From Oreohelix idahoensis (taxonomy: Eukaryota > Mollusca > Gastropoda > Stylommatophora > Oreohelicidae), in NCBI GenBank assembly GCA_024509875.1, contig JAMPIV010008056.1, positions 22,499 to 86,498 on the forward strand: DNA of 64,000 nt, given 5' to 3'. Position numbers and translations under genes: made by a program. Below are positions 11,785-23,055 of this stretch, piece by piece; within the stretch, counting starts at the first letter, position 1; the number at the start of each line of letters is the position of its first letter. A model generated the notes under the pieces. It ran no database searches, was not told the DNA's origin, and saw nothing but the letters and a program-made list of their open reading frames with translations.

Positions 11785-12918
11785 CAGAGGAAGTGCAGAA
11801 AGTCCGCTGACAAATTCAGTTGGAGAGAGGCTGTTTGGAGACTTAGACTATGACATGTTAAGGAGGAGAAATGCTACAACCCACCACAGATCCACAATTA
11901 GCATGTGGAAACACAACCAGACAGCCAAGTGGTTGGGAGAAACAAAAGGGTGAGGAGAAAACAAGGATCATGACAGCTGCCACAAAGAATGCATCTGTTA
12001 CCTCCTTACTTTCTCTTATATTTACTGGCCTGTCGGGCTTACTGTGGCCGACGTATCTTTGGATGAGATAGTTGTGCGAATGTTTAGTGGGCCGTTATTG
12101 TGTTGGCATACAATATTACAATGGGTCAAAACTGTATGACCAAACCCAAGAGAAAGCAGACGCTGGACTCGTAGGGTATAGTGTGCAACGAGACATCATT
12201 TTATTGAAGACAGACGTGAATACTTTGATGAAGTGGTACAGCAATCATCACTTGTTATAATGGCAGGAAAAATACATATGCAACAATCAACGTGGACACT
12301 GATTGACTTCAATAGCCATTACCACATGAAGGTCAACGGAAGTTCTTCGGCAATGAAATTGTACAATGCATGGATTTACAAAACAACCATGTTAAAAAAA
12401 AGCGTGAGCATAAATATATTCAATGACGATCCAACAACCTCTCCAAGCATTGTATTGACGCACTAGCAATCGACACCACTGGTCGATTGAAGCTCTGCAA
12501 TAAACTGTACTGGAGGGTACTATATCTGAGGCGTGATATAGTTATGAGCGATTGTGGCTGAATATTCATAGTATATTCTTCTTGGCACGTAGGGCACAAG
12601 GAAAAATATTATCATCTCACAGATGATTGTAAAATAAATCGAGGCCCTGTCCTCCCTAGACTTGGGATAAGATCCTGGCCAAATAACGTCTATTCGTCAC
12701 GAAGGATATGTCAAACTGCCTTCAAATATGTATGTTGGACGGCAACAAATCACCACGACAGATAGCGTCATAACCATTCAATAATAGGGTACGGTCATAA
12801 GCGAATACTCAAACATACAATGCACTCAAATGTGCGTCTACAGAACACTAGACTCACATGTGAGGATCTCAAACATTTTACTCCCCCTCTTAAAAGAGCA
12901 TAACAGCGTTGTTATTAG
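11785..12918 (+). other. Gap in the candidate gene, no supportable exon
   Basis: Short open frames are present (11871-12071, 12072-12260, 12233-12466), but none has flanking splice sites in a matching phase or a recognisable motif. The stretch may be intronic or may hold an inserted element. Nothing firmer can be said. Confidence 0.3.
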
Positions 12919-13242
12919 GAAAGAAACACAAGGAGTCAGAGAGGTTAGTTAGGGAGAAGATAAAGGAGAAATTAAAAGAAAATGATCGACAAATGAAGGC
13001 AAAGGTGGATACTCTGTTCAAGAAAGGCAATGCCAACGATCTGAAGATGCAGATAAGGTATAGAAAACTTTTCTTGGGAAAAAAAGCATCTTTGCCTATC
13101 TGGTTCAGTCAGGAAACTGTATTCAACCCTTTTACAAGATATTGATGAAGATTCAACTTCACCACCACCTCAGAAGAAGTCACGAAATGATGTTGCTGAC
13201 CTCATGCTGAGCTCAAGTGACAGTGAGTTGGACACAGACTAA
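12919..13242 (+). CDS. Candidate terminal exon with acidic C-terminus
   Basis: It starts after a weak acceptor (ttgttattag). The first part is a highly charged, probably coiled-coil helix (KHKESERLVREKIKEKLKE, then KAKVDTLFKKGN). The frame slips by one in an A-run at 13078-13084. In the shifted frame it continues as STLLQDIDEDSTSPPPQKKS, then VADLMLSSSDSELDTD and a stop at 13240-13242. The basic PPPQKKSR patch followed by an acidic Ser/Asp tail looks like a nuclear protein end. The A-run slip may be an assembly error or a real mutation. Linkage to the exons at 10.2-11.8 kb is inferred only from order and strand. Confidence 0.45.
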
Positions 13243-13785
13243 TATGTAATGTTTCTTTTTTTATAAAAAAATCAAATTTTGAGCAGTAAAGGTTGTTTCA
13301 ATCATGAAAATAACCATCAATTTGAATTGTACAACTCAAATTACATATATTATATATGGAAGTTTTCAGCTCTATAGCTGCAATATTTATGATTATACCG
13401 GACTTCTTGTGTAGACATTTCTAAACAACAGCGAACGAGAAGAAGAAGAAGAAGAAGATGATTTTATGACAAAATTTGGAATTTCGTGAGATTTTTCTTC
13501 CGAACTGCAAATTTAGCCTTTGATCCATTTTCACATAATACAGTTTTATAATATTCAGTATTTCATGTGGTTCAAACAAATTAAGCATTAAGTATATAAT
13601 GCTCTCTTTAAGCTGAAGAATTCTTATAGCTTTCTTATCTGTAGTTTTTGATTTATGAGTGCATGAAAATGCATATTTGCACTTTGCGAGCACAATATTG
13701 AGACTTGAAATTGTATTTTTTGTCAATTTTGATAGACCATAATTCATTTAATTGATTAGTTGTACTTCCTATGTTACTTTTCTGA

Positions 13786-13791
13786 AATAAA
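13786..13791 (+). promoter_or_regulatory. AATAAA polyadenylation signal
   Basis: An AATAAA hexamer lies about 545 bp after the stop at 13242, a plausible 3' UTR end for the candidate gene. The region between (13243-13785) is AT-rich, includes an (AGA)n run at 13438-13458, and has no other gene. Confidence 0.4.
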
Positions 13792-14630
13792 GACTTGTAT
13801 GACTTTGCAAAAAAAGCATTATTGACTAGGTGAGAGTGTGTTGACTGTAGTTATGATTGTACAAAGTCGGGAAATTTGTTCGGTGCGAAGATGTTCAAAA
13901 AAATTATGCAAGTCCCCAAAATTTTAATATGCTGTAACTCTGTTGTTTGATGTCCGATTTAAAAAGGCTAAAAAGGAAATTGTATGCCTTGAAGAGATCT
14001 ATGAAGATCTATAACAAAGACACTCTACATACAAAATGAAAAATCACTCTGTGATAACTACATTAAGATGGTTTGTCGGTTCCCTCCACACCATTGGAAC
14101 TGCAAAATGCATCGATCATCCTTTTCGGTTCAACCAGCAGCGCAGATTCGTTGCACAGGATTGACAACATATGTGTGGGGCCCAATACCAGTCCTGGTCA
14201 CCAATCTCACTACCAAAATAAAGGCTGTAAGCTTTCTTTATCATCAGTGTTATGGGTTGCCTTTGTGATAGCAAACTTATTTGTCCGCAAATATAGCAGA
14301 AAATAATCTGCATGTTCACACATTCACAAGGCATCTTGAACGACACGTCTGCACTCACAGAATCCACAACACAAATGATGACAAGGAGGAAATGTGGTTG
14401 CAATGACTGCTACAGATTAGGGGATCACGCACCAAGGCTATAGAAAAGAGAAGGACTGGGTCATTCACGTCGGGAAGGTGAAGCCACCAGCCTACTGAAC
14501 CCACCCCCCCACCCGATCTTGACAACTAGAGCTAATTCGCAATTTTTAAGTTCATATTCGTGATCAGCATGTCCAAAATTAGTTTTTAAAAATAGCTACT
14601 TCTGTCTCTGATACATCTTGGCTGTTGTCC
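13792..14630. other. Intergenic, no recognisable gene
   Basis: Two overlapping plus-strand frames (14068-14306) share no recognisable motif. A run of C lies at 14500-14510 and a single ambiguous base (n) at 14632. Confidence 0.5.
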
Positions 14631-14639
14631 NGTGTTATT

Positions 14640-14826
14640 AGTCCACATAAGGACACATATGGGAGAGAAGCCTTACAGGTGTGATGTCTGTGGTGTAGGA
14701 TTTGCTAGGAAAGACAAATTACATTACAATATAAGAGCACATACTGGAGAGAAACTTTAGAATTGTGATACAGGAGAGAAATTTTACAAGTGTAACGTTT
14801 GTGGTATAGGATTTGCTATATTTTTC
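14640..14826 (+). pseudogene. C2H2 zinc-finger fragment
   Basis: This reads [20 protein letters not shown], then [17 protein letters not shown], a stop, then a second finger start TGEKFYKCNVCGIGFA. The first finger has the C-x2-C pair but its first His is replaced (Tyr/Asn region), and the linkers are the classic TGEKP(Y/F). The second finger is cut before its His pair. Such fingers bind DNA in transcription-factor arrays. With a stop between fingers this piece cannot make a long array, so it is a fragment or a decayed exon. Base accuracy here looks good, unlike the array at 16.2 kb. Confidence 0.8.
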
Positions 14827-15690
14827 CCATTTCTGAACTTAACTCTGATAGATCAATCAACATAATGTTTTGGTTTAAATTCATATGAAAAGCATTTCTC
14901 AGCCGTAGCAACTTCATTAGAGATTTAAAAGCTTACTTCAGTAACCAACTCATCTTAGTGTTCACTTTCTTGAAAATCTGCTTTTCGCCACTAAGATTTT
15001 TAATGCTAAACTTGGTTCTTTAATTTTTTTTCTTCATATAAGTCCAATCAAGAATGAAGTGCCGCCAAAGGTTGTATTAATTGGTAATGGCTAACGTTTT
15101 GGGACACACAAGGTGCAGTATTTTTCCATTAGAAAAAAATACACGTCTACTAATTCATCCACTGAATCACTCATGGTATCCATTTAAAAGTTCAATATTG
15201 TACACACAGAAGGGAAATATTCACAGTCATGTTTTTTTATTACCAATCATCCAAAGGAAGAAATATCTCCTATTATACAGCACCGCAGGTGTAATGGTGA
15301 CATCTTATATGTACCAGCATGTATAAATAGCTAGTAGCATGGTAAAAACTTAAAGTCGTCGTTCCGTCCACATTGATTGGTATAGCCGAATACCATTACA
15401 CATTTTTATTGGTGGCAACCACTTCTGATGATCAAATTGCTTTCTTTTGTTACACTGTGTTATAGAGTTTCCTTTCATATACCTGTTAACGTATTTATGG
15501 AATCCCTTCAAAAAATTAATTTTTTATAACATTAAACTCTAAGCTTTCACAGAATTATACTTTAAAAAAATTAGAAGTACAATTATGATGCACGTGACCC
15601 TGCGCGCAGGCTGTATGTTGTGTATGCCTGACTTAAATGTATGACTAGCATTTCGTAATTTGTGTGTGCTCATTGTTTTCAACATTTCAG
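14827..15690. other. Non-coding between zinc-finger pieces
   Basis: No gene is recognised. An 81-codon plus-strand frame (15081-15326) has no motif. About 60 bp at 15419-15478 (tgatgatcaaattgc to gtttcctttcata) resembles 39666-39717 in the same orientation, so it is probably part of an uncharacterised dispersed repeat. Confidence 0.4.
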
Positions 15691-15791
15691 GCACATATTC
15701 CTGTCTCCTGTGTAACACTGGTTTCCTCCAACTTGATGTCCTGGATGAGCATATGAAAACAGTACACAACAGTGGACTCTGGGAGTTTTGA
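15691..15791 (+). CDS. Terminal exon encoding one C2H2 zinc finger
   Basis: A tttcag acceptor (15685-15690) is followed, in one phase, by TYSCLLCNTGFLQLDVLDEH, then MKTVHNSGLWEF and a TGA at 15789-15791. The spacing C-x2-C-x12-H-x4-H is a complete C2H2 finger, with hydrophobic Phe and Leu at the usual core positions. It is unlike the TGEKPY-linked fingers on either side and looks like the last finger of a divergent zinc-finger gene. Upstream exons are not identified; the fragment at 14.64 kb is a possible partner but no splice path is proven. Confidence 0.55.
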
Positions 15792-16244
15792 TAATAAACA
15801 TGATGCCTTCATGGGTGTCCCCTTACCCACAGGATTTAAGGAAATACTAAGGATAAAACAGTAAATAATATAGGAGAATGATACCTCTGCTGATGCAATA
15901 AGAGGAATATACCATCAAATCGAGACTCACAGGTAATGAACCTTTACTGAACTTTATCTATAGCCATGAAAGGACAACACGTAAATTTGTGGACAACCTA
16001 AATGAAAATACATCCGCTTTAAAAACTGAAGTCTGTAACATAAACTGTAGTGATTGTATTTTCTAGTCAGTGAGGAAAACTGTTCAAGTTTGTGTGAAGT
16101 GGACAGAGAGCTGTTGCTACTTGCAGTGATTTTTAAGCATTCAGTCTTACAAGACAATAGAGGACACAATGTCCCTACAAGGTGTGACATTTTGATTTGG
16201 GTGTTTTATTTACTGGTAAAGATAACCTACAGCTACATAAACAG

Positions 16245-17990
16245 GAATACATGCAGGAGTAGAAGCCCTTACAAGAAGTGATTGTTTTGTGGTTTAGCAT
16301 TTGCTTCAAAAGGTTCAATCTTAATGAACCATAACTAGAATACATACAGGAGAGAAGCCTTACAAGTGTGCTGTTTGTGGTTTTAGCATTTGCTTCAAAA
16401 GAGGTCCCATCTTAATGACCATAGTGATGGAAAAGTAATACATACAGGAGAGAAGCCTTACAAACAGTGATGTTTTGTGGTGTGGCATTTGCTCAAGAGG
16501 TACACATATATACAACCATAACTTAAAGAATACATACAAGAGAAAGAAGCCCATTTACAAGTGTGTGATGTTTAATTGGTGTCTAGCATTTGCTGAAAGA
16601 GGTAAATCAAAATAACCATAAAAAGATACATCACAGGAGAGAAACCAGTTTCAGTTTTGTGATTGTTTTGTTGTAGCATTTGCTGAAAGAGGTCGTCTAA
16701 ATAACCATATCAAGAATACATACCAGGAGAGAAGCACTTTCAGTTGTGTGATGTTTGTGGTGTAGCATTGCTCAAAGAAATGGTAGTCTAAAATAAACAT
16801 AAAAGAATACATACAGGAGAGAAACCTTATAATTGCCATGTATTTGTGGTGTAGCAAGTTTCCCACACAGAAAGTCACACTAAATGCTCCATGGCAGACT
16901 AAATGATACATACAGGAGATAAATGCCTTGGCAAGGGTGGATGTTTGTTGTGGCTGTTTCCCATTTAATGGTCCACATCGTTGCAACATCTTTGCTTAAC
17001 TCATAACTTGAAAGTTAACTGGATTACAGGAGATGACAGCCTTACAATGTGATGTTTGTGACACTGGTAGCATTTTACTCATTAAAGATGCAGTGATCTT
17101 CAGAATGTGTTACCATAAAAGACAGTGGACATACATGGATCGAGAAGCAGTGAATACAGATTGGTGATGCACTGTTGTGTAGCCTGGAGCTCACAAGAGA
17201 AAGATAGCGTCTAACCTGATTGACTCACTTGTAAAGAATACATACAGGAGAGAAGAGCTCTTCAACAAGTGTTAGGGTTTGTGCAGCTAGCATTTTGCTG
17301 AAAGAGGTAGCCTGACACCATTAATACATAAAAGGATACATTGCAGGAGAGAAGCGCCTTACAAGTTGTAAATGTTTTTGTTGTGCAGCATTTGCTCAAG
17401 AGATCTCTAAATGTCCCATAAAAATGATCATACATAGAGTGAGTCACGAAAGCGGTTGACACAGTGTGATGTTTTGGTGGTGTAGCATTTGTTCATAGAG
17501 GTCATCTACTGATAACCAAAAAGAATACATACAGGAAGAGAAGCCTTGACTGGTGTGGATATTTGTGGTGTAGCCGTTTGCTGTGAAAGATGTTCATCTA
17601 CAGCAACCATGAAAAAGAATTTTACATAACTGAGAGAGAAACCTTACCAAGTGTGATGTTTTGTGGTTACCATTGCTGAAAGAGGTTAGTCCTAACAACA
17701 TTACCATATAAAGGACTACATACCGGAGAGAAGGCCCTTACAAGTGTGAATGATTTGTTGTGTAGCATTTGCTCAGAAAGGTTATCTAAAATGCACCATC
17801 AAAAAAGAATACATACAGGATGAGAAACCTCGAAAGTGTTGATGGTTTTGTGGTGAAGCATTTGCTTTTTTTTTTTTTTTTTTTGCTCATAGAGGTTCAT
17901 CTAAATTACCATTAAAAGGAGAATATAGCCTTACAAGTGAAGATCGTTTGGTGGTCACAACATTCACTTTAGAATAGTTACTTAATAATA
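16245..17990 (+). pseudogene. C2H2 zinc-finger array (about 18 fingers), frame destroyed by indels
   Basis: About 18 successive units each contain a version of acatacaggagagaagcc, ttacaagtgtgatgtttgtg, gtgtagcatttgct and gaggtcatctaaataaccat. These encode the linker TGEKPYKC, then DVCGVAFAQRG, and a final NNHKRIH, that is, KRAB-type tandem C2H2 fingers. The canonical unit is 84 bp, but here the average spacing is about 95-97 bp because of many single-base insertions and small inserted words; a T-run at about 17864-17884 sits inside one finger. No frame survives over two fingers. The pattern looks more like unpolished long-read sequence over a real array than ordinary pseudogene decay, so the true gene state is unknown. 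Confidence 0.85.
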
Positions 17991-18044
17991 AAGTCATAAA
18001 AACACATACTTGAAAAGCGTTAGTCCATTAAAAAAGCAGGATCA

Positions 18045-18046
<2 letters not shown>

Positions 18047-18090
<44 letters not shown>
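18047..18090. repeat. 44-base poly-G tract
   Basis: An uninterrupted run of 44 G. It lies right at the border between indel-rich zinc-finger sequence and clean, unrelated sequence, so it may mark an artificial join. Confidence 0.95.
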
Positions 18091-18093
<3 letters not shown>

Positions 18094-20240
18094 ACTGTGT
18101 TCCCTTCAAACCGATCGCTAAAAAAATTATGTGTTTAAATAAGGAAAAAGACGGTAAACTTAATGAGCTTAATAACAGTCATCCTCACCTTCCTGTAAAG
18201 CATATCAATAAATGCCAGTGTGGTGCTGTTCACGGTCCCACACCCAGCCATCACTACAAAACAAAAATTTTCAAGCATAGCCCTAACCCAAGAAGCTGCA
18301 GAATTTGTACTAGTCCCAATAGGATGCTTGAGTTTTACCACCTCCAGAACAATCCAGCGCCTAGACCTACACCAGGGAGTCTGTCAGATATCTACCACTC
18401 CAGCAACCAATTTATAATAGGAAAATACTACAGGATTTCATCTTGCCCCTGGAATTTTATTCTTCCCCTCTTTCAACTGAAATCAGTGCATCCATCACCA
18501 GCTATTGGAGATCAGTTCTCCCTTGCGCAGGATCGTAAACTTCCAATAAAACTCTTATCCAGAAGTAAAAAAATTAGTGAAAATGTCCCCTATTTTTAAG
18601 GAATGACCTCGTACATACAATCTCGTAAACTCTAATCTTACATCAACCAACTCGTGATGGTCCAACAGTGAAAACACCCACAACAAATTACTCCACAACT
18701 TCAACTATAACCAAACCCACTTAAGTTTAGTCTCACAACACCCCCAAAAAAGACTGGGGAACAGGCTACAGGGCCCCACTTCTGCAGATCCCTCAAACAT
18801 CTCACCCAACAGTGCATGAGACCAACCCATCCTGCTAAAAAACACAAGCTTACCTTTCCCAAGGTGACAGTCCCTGTTCACCCTCACAGCCGATTTAATC
18901 AACTACTAGCAATAGAGTTATCATAGGTAACAAGACAGTTCAAGAAAGTGTGGAGTGCTGAGAAAAAGCAAATGAGAAACACTGCTGTCAGAGCGTTTGT
19001 AACAATTCTCAAATGTTCTATGATTAAACATGATGGCAGAAAGAGAACTTAAAAAACAACCTGTAACAGCATGAATAAATACAGAGCCTTGATGCACTTC
19101 AGGCATGAGTTCATTACTATCTAAAGAGAGAACACACAAGGATTATCTCATGATCAACAGAAACAACCATCACAAGGTAACTGACAACCTTTTGAGTAAC
19201 AGGACCTTAAGGGTTCATTACATACCTAGGTCCTCATATATCCATCCCCTTCTCAAACACACGGTTAACGGAAACAAAACATTCCTGGCACAACATACCT
19301 CCGCAAAGTTTGAAAAACAACATGGGCTTTAGGAGCGACAGAGAGGAGAAAAATTAACAAAAAAAACATTGCCCTATTTGAGGTGAAAAATTAGTCATCG
19401 ACTTGGAGATCCACATACCCATCCACTACAAGTACACCCCGAACCAGCATTGCATGGAAGGAAGTGACAGTGCCCAGCATACCGTCATATCACCCGGAGA
19501 CCAGATTTTTGCTGACCTACATCCTTGATCACAGAGGGTAGTTTTATGAATCTATAAATTTTCCTTCTTTTGTTCTACCCCGTTTCCTCTATTTTATTAT
19601 CACAACTTTACCATTTTTCCTGTATTTTTTTCCGCATTTGTTTCCGTCTTGCGAAAAATAATTTTATTTCCCAATCTCACTTTTACCGTTTTCTTTCTCA
19701 TATGTGGGATACGCATTTCTATTATGTAAGACGTCAGCCACTTAGGTAGACAAAGAAATTGTGAATATGCAACTATCTTCAGACATAACGAACAGACTTT
19801 TTGTCTGCCACTTTCCAGCTGACACGCGCGTTTTCTTCGGGCTTTGAGCGCTCAGGTGAGGCGCGATAGACCGACATCTCCCACTGGCGCATGTATGAGA
19901 ACATTTGTCCAGCAAATTCCATCTGACGTGGCACTCACTGTTGGCCCTGGTCAGCGTAGAGGTGTGAAGACTAGAAGTGTCCAGTTTATGGCATGCATCT
20001 TTTGTTATTGGGAGGAGTTAGAGAGATAGTGAAGGTGTTTGAGACCAGCGCTATTGCTTGGTTAGGTTGGAAATTAGCGCAACATTCCTTTGTGTGTTTT
20101 CATAGATATAATCAGAGTTTTTTAAACTCTGATTTCACTCATTCTCCTTTGCCAGTAAGACGTGGTCACTTCGTTCTAGATACTTAAACTTATAAGTGAA
20201 ACCCTAGTTTCATTGTGTATACCGTGAGTTCTGGTGTTCA
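18091..20240. other. Unannotated stretch
   Basis: The longest frame (18129-18599, 156 codons, plus) is rich in Ser, Pro and His. It has no recognisable domain, no convincing splice or regulatory context, and I do not call it a gene. The rest shows no coding signal I can support. A GC-richer patch at 19815-19990 has no recognised content. Confidence 0.4.
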
Positions 20241-20242
20241 TT

Positions 20243-20720
20243 CATTCCATAACCCTCCAACTCCCAAAGGAGCATAGGCCTTCAACAAACACATGCCATG
20301 TCCCTCCTGTTCAAGTTGCCATCATCTCAAGTTCCTTTCCATGTTCTCCTCATCATTTTGGTCCGAACATTCCTGGTGCCAAATCTGGAAGTTCTCCTCC
20401 GAAGAAAGAAGGTTAGTCAGCAAACAGACTCACCTTTTTCGGCTTTCTCTTGTGGGTTGCATCATACGCCTCCCCGCAAGTGAGGACCTTTTCCCCTGTC
20501 TTGGATGGCTGTGTTTTTATTTCCTTTATAGCGCTTGACACTCTGTCCATATTTTGTTGAAAAGTTCTTTTTATGGTTTAAATTTTTTTTACAGGCATGG
20601 GGTAACCGGCCCCCCATGCCCAACCCTCCTTAGTCGCCTCTCCGACTGATGGCTTGCAGGGGTACAGTGTTTACTATTCTTTGCTCCTCTTTCGGGCCCC
20701 GGTATACACACGGGTTGTAG
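20243..20720 (-). mobile_element. Internally deleted LINE family B derivative (non-autonomous)
   Basis: Read on the minus strand, the 5' part (20720 down to about 20400) matches two other places: 32276-32420 (catgcccaaccctccttagt and its surroundings) and 29590-29725 (the 5' part of the LINE at 26.9-29.7 kb). The 3' part (about 20370 down to 20243) matches the 3' end of that LINE at 26891-27000 (ggagcataggccttcaacaa). The joint near 20375-20400 skips essentially all of the endonuclease and RT coding region. The result is a compact element of about 480 bp with both ends of the parent, the classic layout of a LINE-derived non-autonomous element. There are no coding frames of note. Confidence 0.6.
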
Positions 20721-22907
20721 TTCCTGTGTTTGAGATAAATATAAATTATATCTAGTAATTTTTGTGAAGTGTTTAAAGTGTTAAATCGCCCTATTTCATT
20801 TTCACTAGTTCTTTTTGTGCAGATGAGAATTACAAATATAATCTGTATTTATTTTCAAATTGACGGTGGTTTCAGTGGAAAGCAGATAAATTATAATTTC
20901 TAAGCTTTAAAACTCATGTAATCTATAATTAATTTAAATTAACTGCAAAACTAATCCTCAGACGATAATAATTTTTCTAAACTAACTTATAAAATGCTAG
21001 ATGCCTCATGATGTTGACATGAATACGTATGTATTCCCTATTTCATGATGATTGATTTTGTATATAACTCTATTTCATGGGAATGTTTTTAAATTATACG
21101 TCCAATCAAGCTTTTAACGCTTGCAGTTCAACATGGTAAAGTTTATATTCGAGTACATAATATGTAAAATATTTCATAATTGGTTTTTTTTTTCTTTATT
21201 TCAGTGAATACTGGGGTAACCCAACTTTGCCAGCGTTTAGTACAGACAACATACCTGAGAGAAACAAAAAAACAATTTTGTATATCTTTAACACACGTGG
21301 GTTTTCTAGTAAACACCTGTCTGACAGGGTGTGTGGCCTTCAGAGTTAGGACCGAATACCAATCCCACTAACGGTTCTTATTAAAGACTAAAATGCATAT
21401 CCTGTGCCCTTTGAGCCAGATAATAATTTCTTCACAAAACTCTCTATACATTTTACGCCTTTGGTCAAGTAAGATATTACCAATCTATAACTTTTTTCCG
21501 ACACTGTTTGAAAGTGGTTGGTGGGACCAACTAAATTACCTAACTGAGAGAAAGAACCCGAATCTGACATTCCTCATGATCTAGAAAACCTAAGCTATTG
21601 ACATACTGTTGCTTTGCTATTAAACGTTTCGTGCCTGGAACAATTTTAATGTGACTTAAAACAGACATCCAAAATATAAGCACCCCCCAAGGAAATCGTT
21701 CCCTGAAGCAGAGGATTCAACCCGTCTTTTTGGAACTGGGGATTTCTTGGTCAAGGCTGCCATTGACGATTCTGTATGTAACTGTCCTGAAAAATTGTAT
21801 TTTCCAGAAGTGGCTACCAAAGCTGTGAGTATGAACAAATGCACGTGATCACGGCTGAATGAATAGAGTGAACGCAGGTCTGAGTGTTTCTTGACTGTTG
21901 TATTTTTGGCACCCAGTTTTCTGTCTGGATTTCCTTATGCAAGATTTGGTTGCTAAACTATATTTTCCTTAGGATAGACCATACTACTATCAAAGTCTGT
22001 TCATATTTTTGACGGGGGGAAATATTAGACCCAATCCTATGTATCTGGTGGACCCTCCTTTGGGGCCTATCATCTTGTTTCCTAATCGGGACGGTGGGCT
22101 ATGCATCGAGGGAAGGGATTCATACTAACGGATCTATCAAATTCTTGAAGCATTACCTTGATTTTTTTTATATGATTATTTTGTGTAATCTGTTTTTGGA
22201 TGTAATTTTATATGTTTGTGGATATGAAGTTTGTTATGTTAATAAGAAACTACTCATAATTATTCCAGCCGTCTTTGTCGGTCGTTTCCGTTCTAAAATA
22301 TCTGTTAAAAAATCCATTGTTATAGTTTTTCCCACGTCTGTTGTGTCTATCACTGTCGTTCACTTGTATGTGCGTGCACGTGAGTGGGAGTAGAGATATT
22401 ATATAGTAAGATCAGAGGTGTTTAGGGACTGTCCGACTCCTCTAATTCAGTCCGTAGAAGATAGAAGTGATAGATGGAGAAGATTTCTTGATTTCAGAGA
22501 CGACGCCGCTCTCACGTTTCTACCAATCGTCACTCGTTCGGAAATCTAGTTTCTATTACTTATCTCCTCACTGTGAACCATCACTTAATTCCAATCTATT
22601 CCGAAGGGTGACCAACCCAAGTCTTAATTCTCAATATCAAAAAATCCCTACGACCAATCCTGTAAGAAGATCAGCAGTGAGCACTAACAATGCTGTCACG
22701 CAAAAACCTCAACCACAACCCACCCGTCGACCACATTATTCACAACACAAATAGTATTATTATCTCCAGAGACACACTGCTAAATAGGGTTCTCATCTCA
22801 TTGACCGAATGTCAACAACACAAAGGGAAATAGTCACTGTTCTACCCTTACTCTGAATCCCGAACAGTAGAAGTAACAAATGAAAATCAGTTATGCAAAA
22901 AGTTGAG
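20721..22907. other. Unannotated stretch
   Basis: AT-rich, with scattered frames (22094-22393 plus; 22467-22754 plus, rich in Pro, Gln and Arg) that show no recognisable motif. I see no gene or clear repeat here. Confidence 0.45.
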
Positions 22908-23055
22908 GCCACTGTACGAAGGATGGCTGCCAGACGAAACTAAGTTAAGAAGAAGTTTTGTTGCTGCCCTACAAGATGGCCCACCAGGCATGATTGGGCC
23001 ACTGACTGCTTGGACGGTCTGCAGCTAAGGATCAAAGTAAGAAAGAAATAAACTG
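22908..23055 (+). pseudogene. LINE family D 3' end fragment
   Basis: A degraded copy of the last part of the RTE-like LINE seen at 36.43-36.56 kb and 59.75-59.88 kb. Shared words are cactgtacgaaggatggc, ttgttgctgccctacaagat, gccactgactgctt and gctaaggatcaaag, with the GAA-type tail decayed to taagaaagaaata. The coding frame is broken. Confidence 0.75.

Noticed and set aside
18129..18599. 156-codon plus-strand ORF
   Set aside because: No recognisable domain, composition rich in Ser/Pro/His, no splice or promoter context, and it begins just after a suspect poly-G run.
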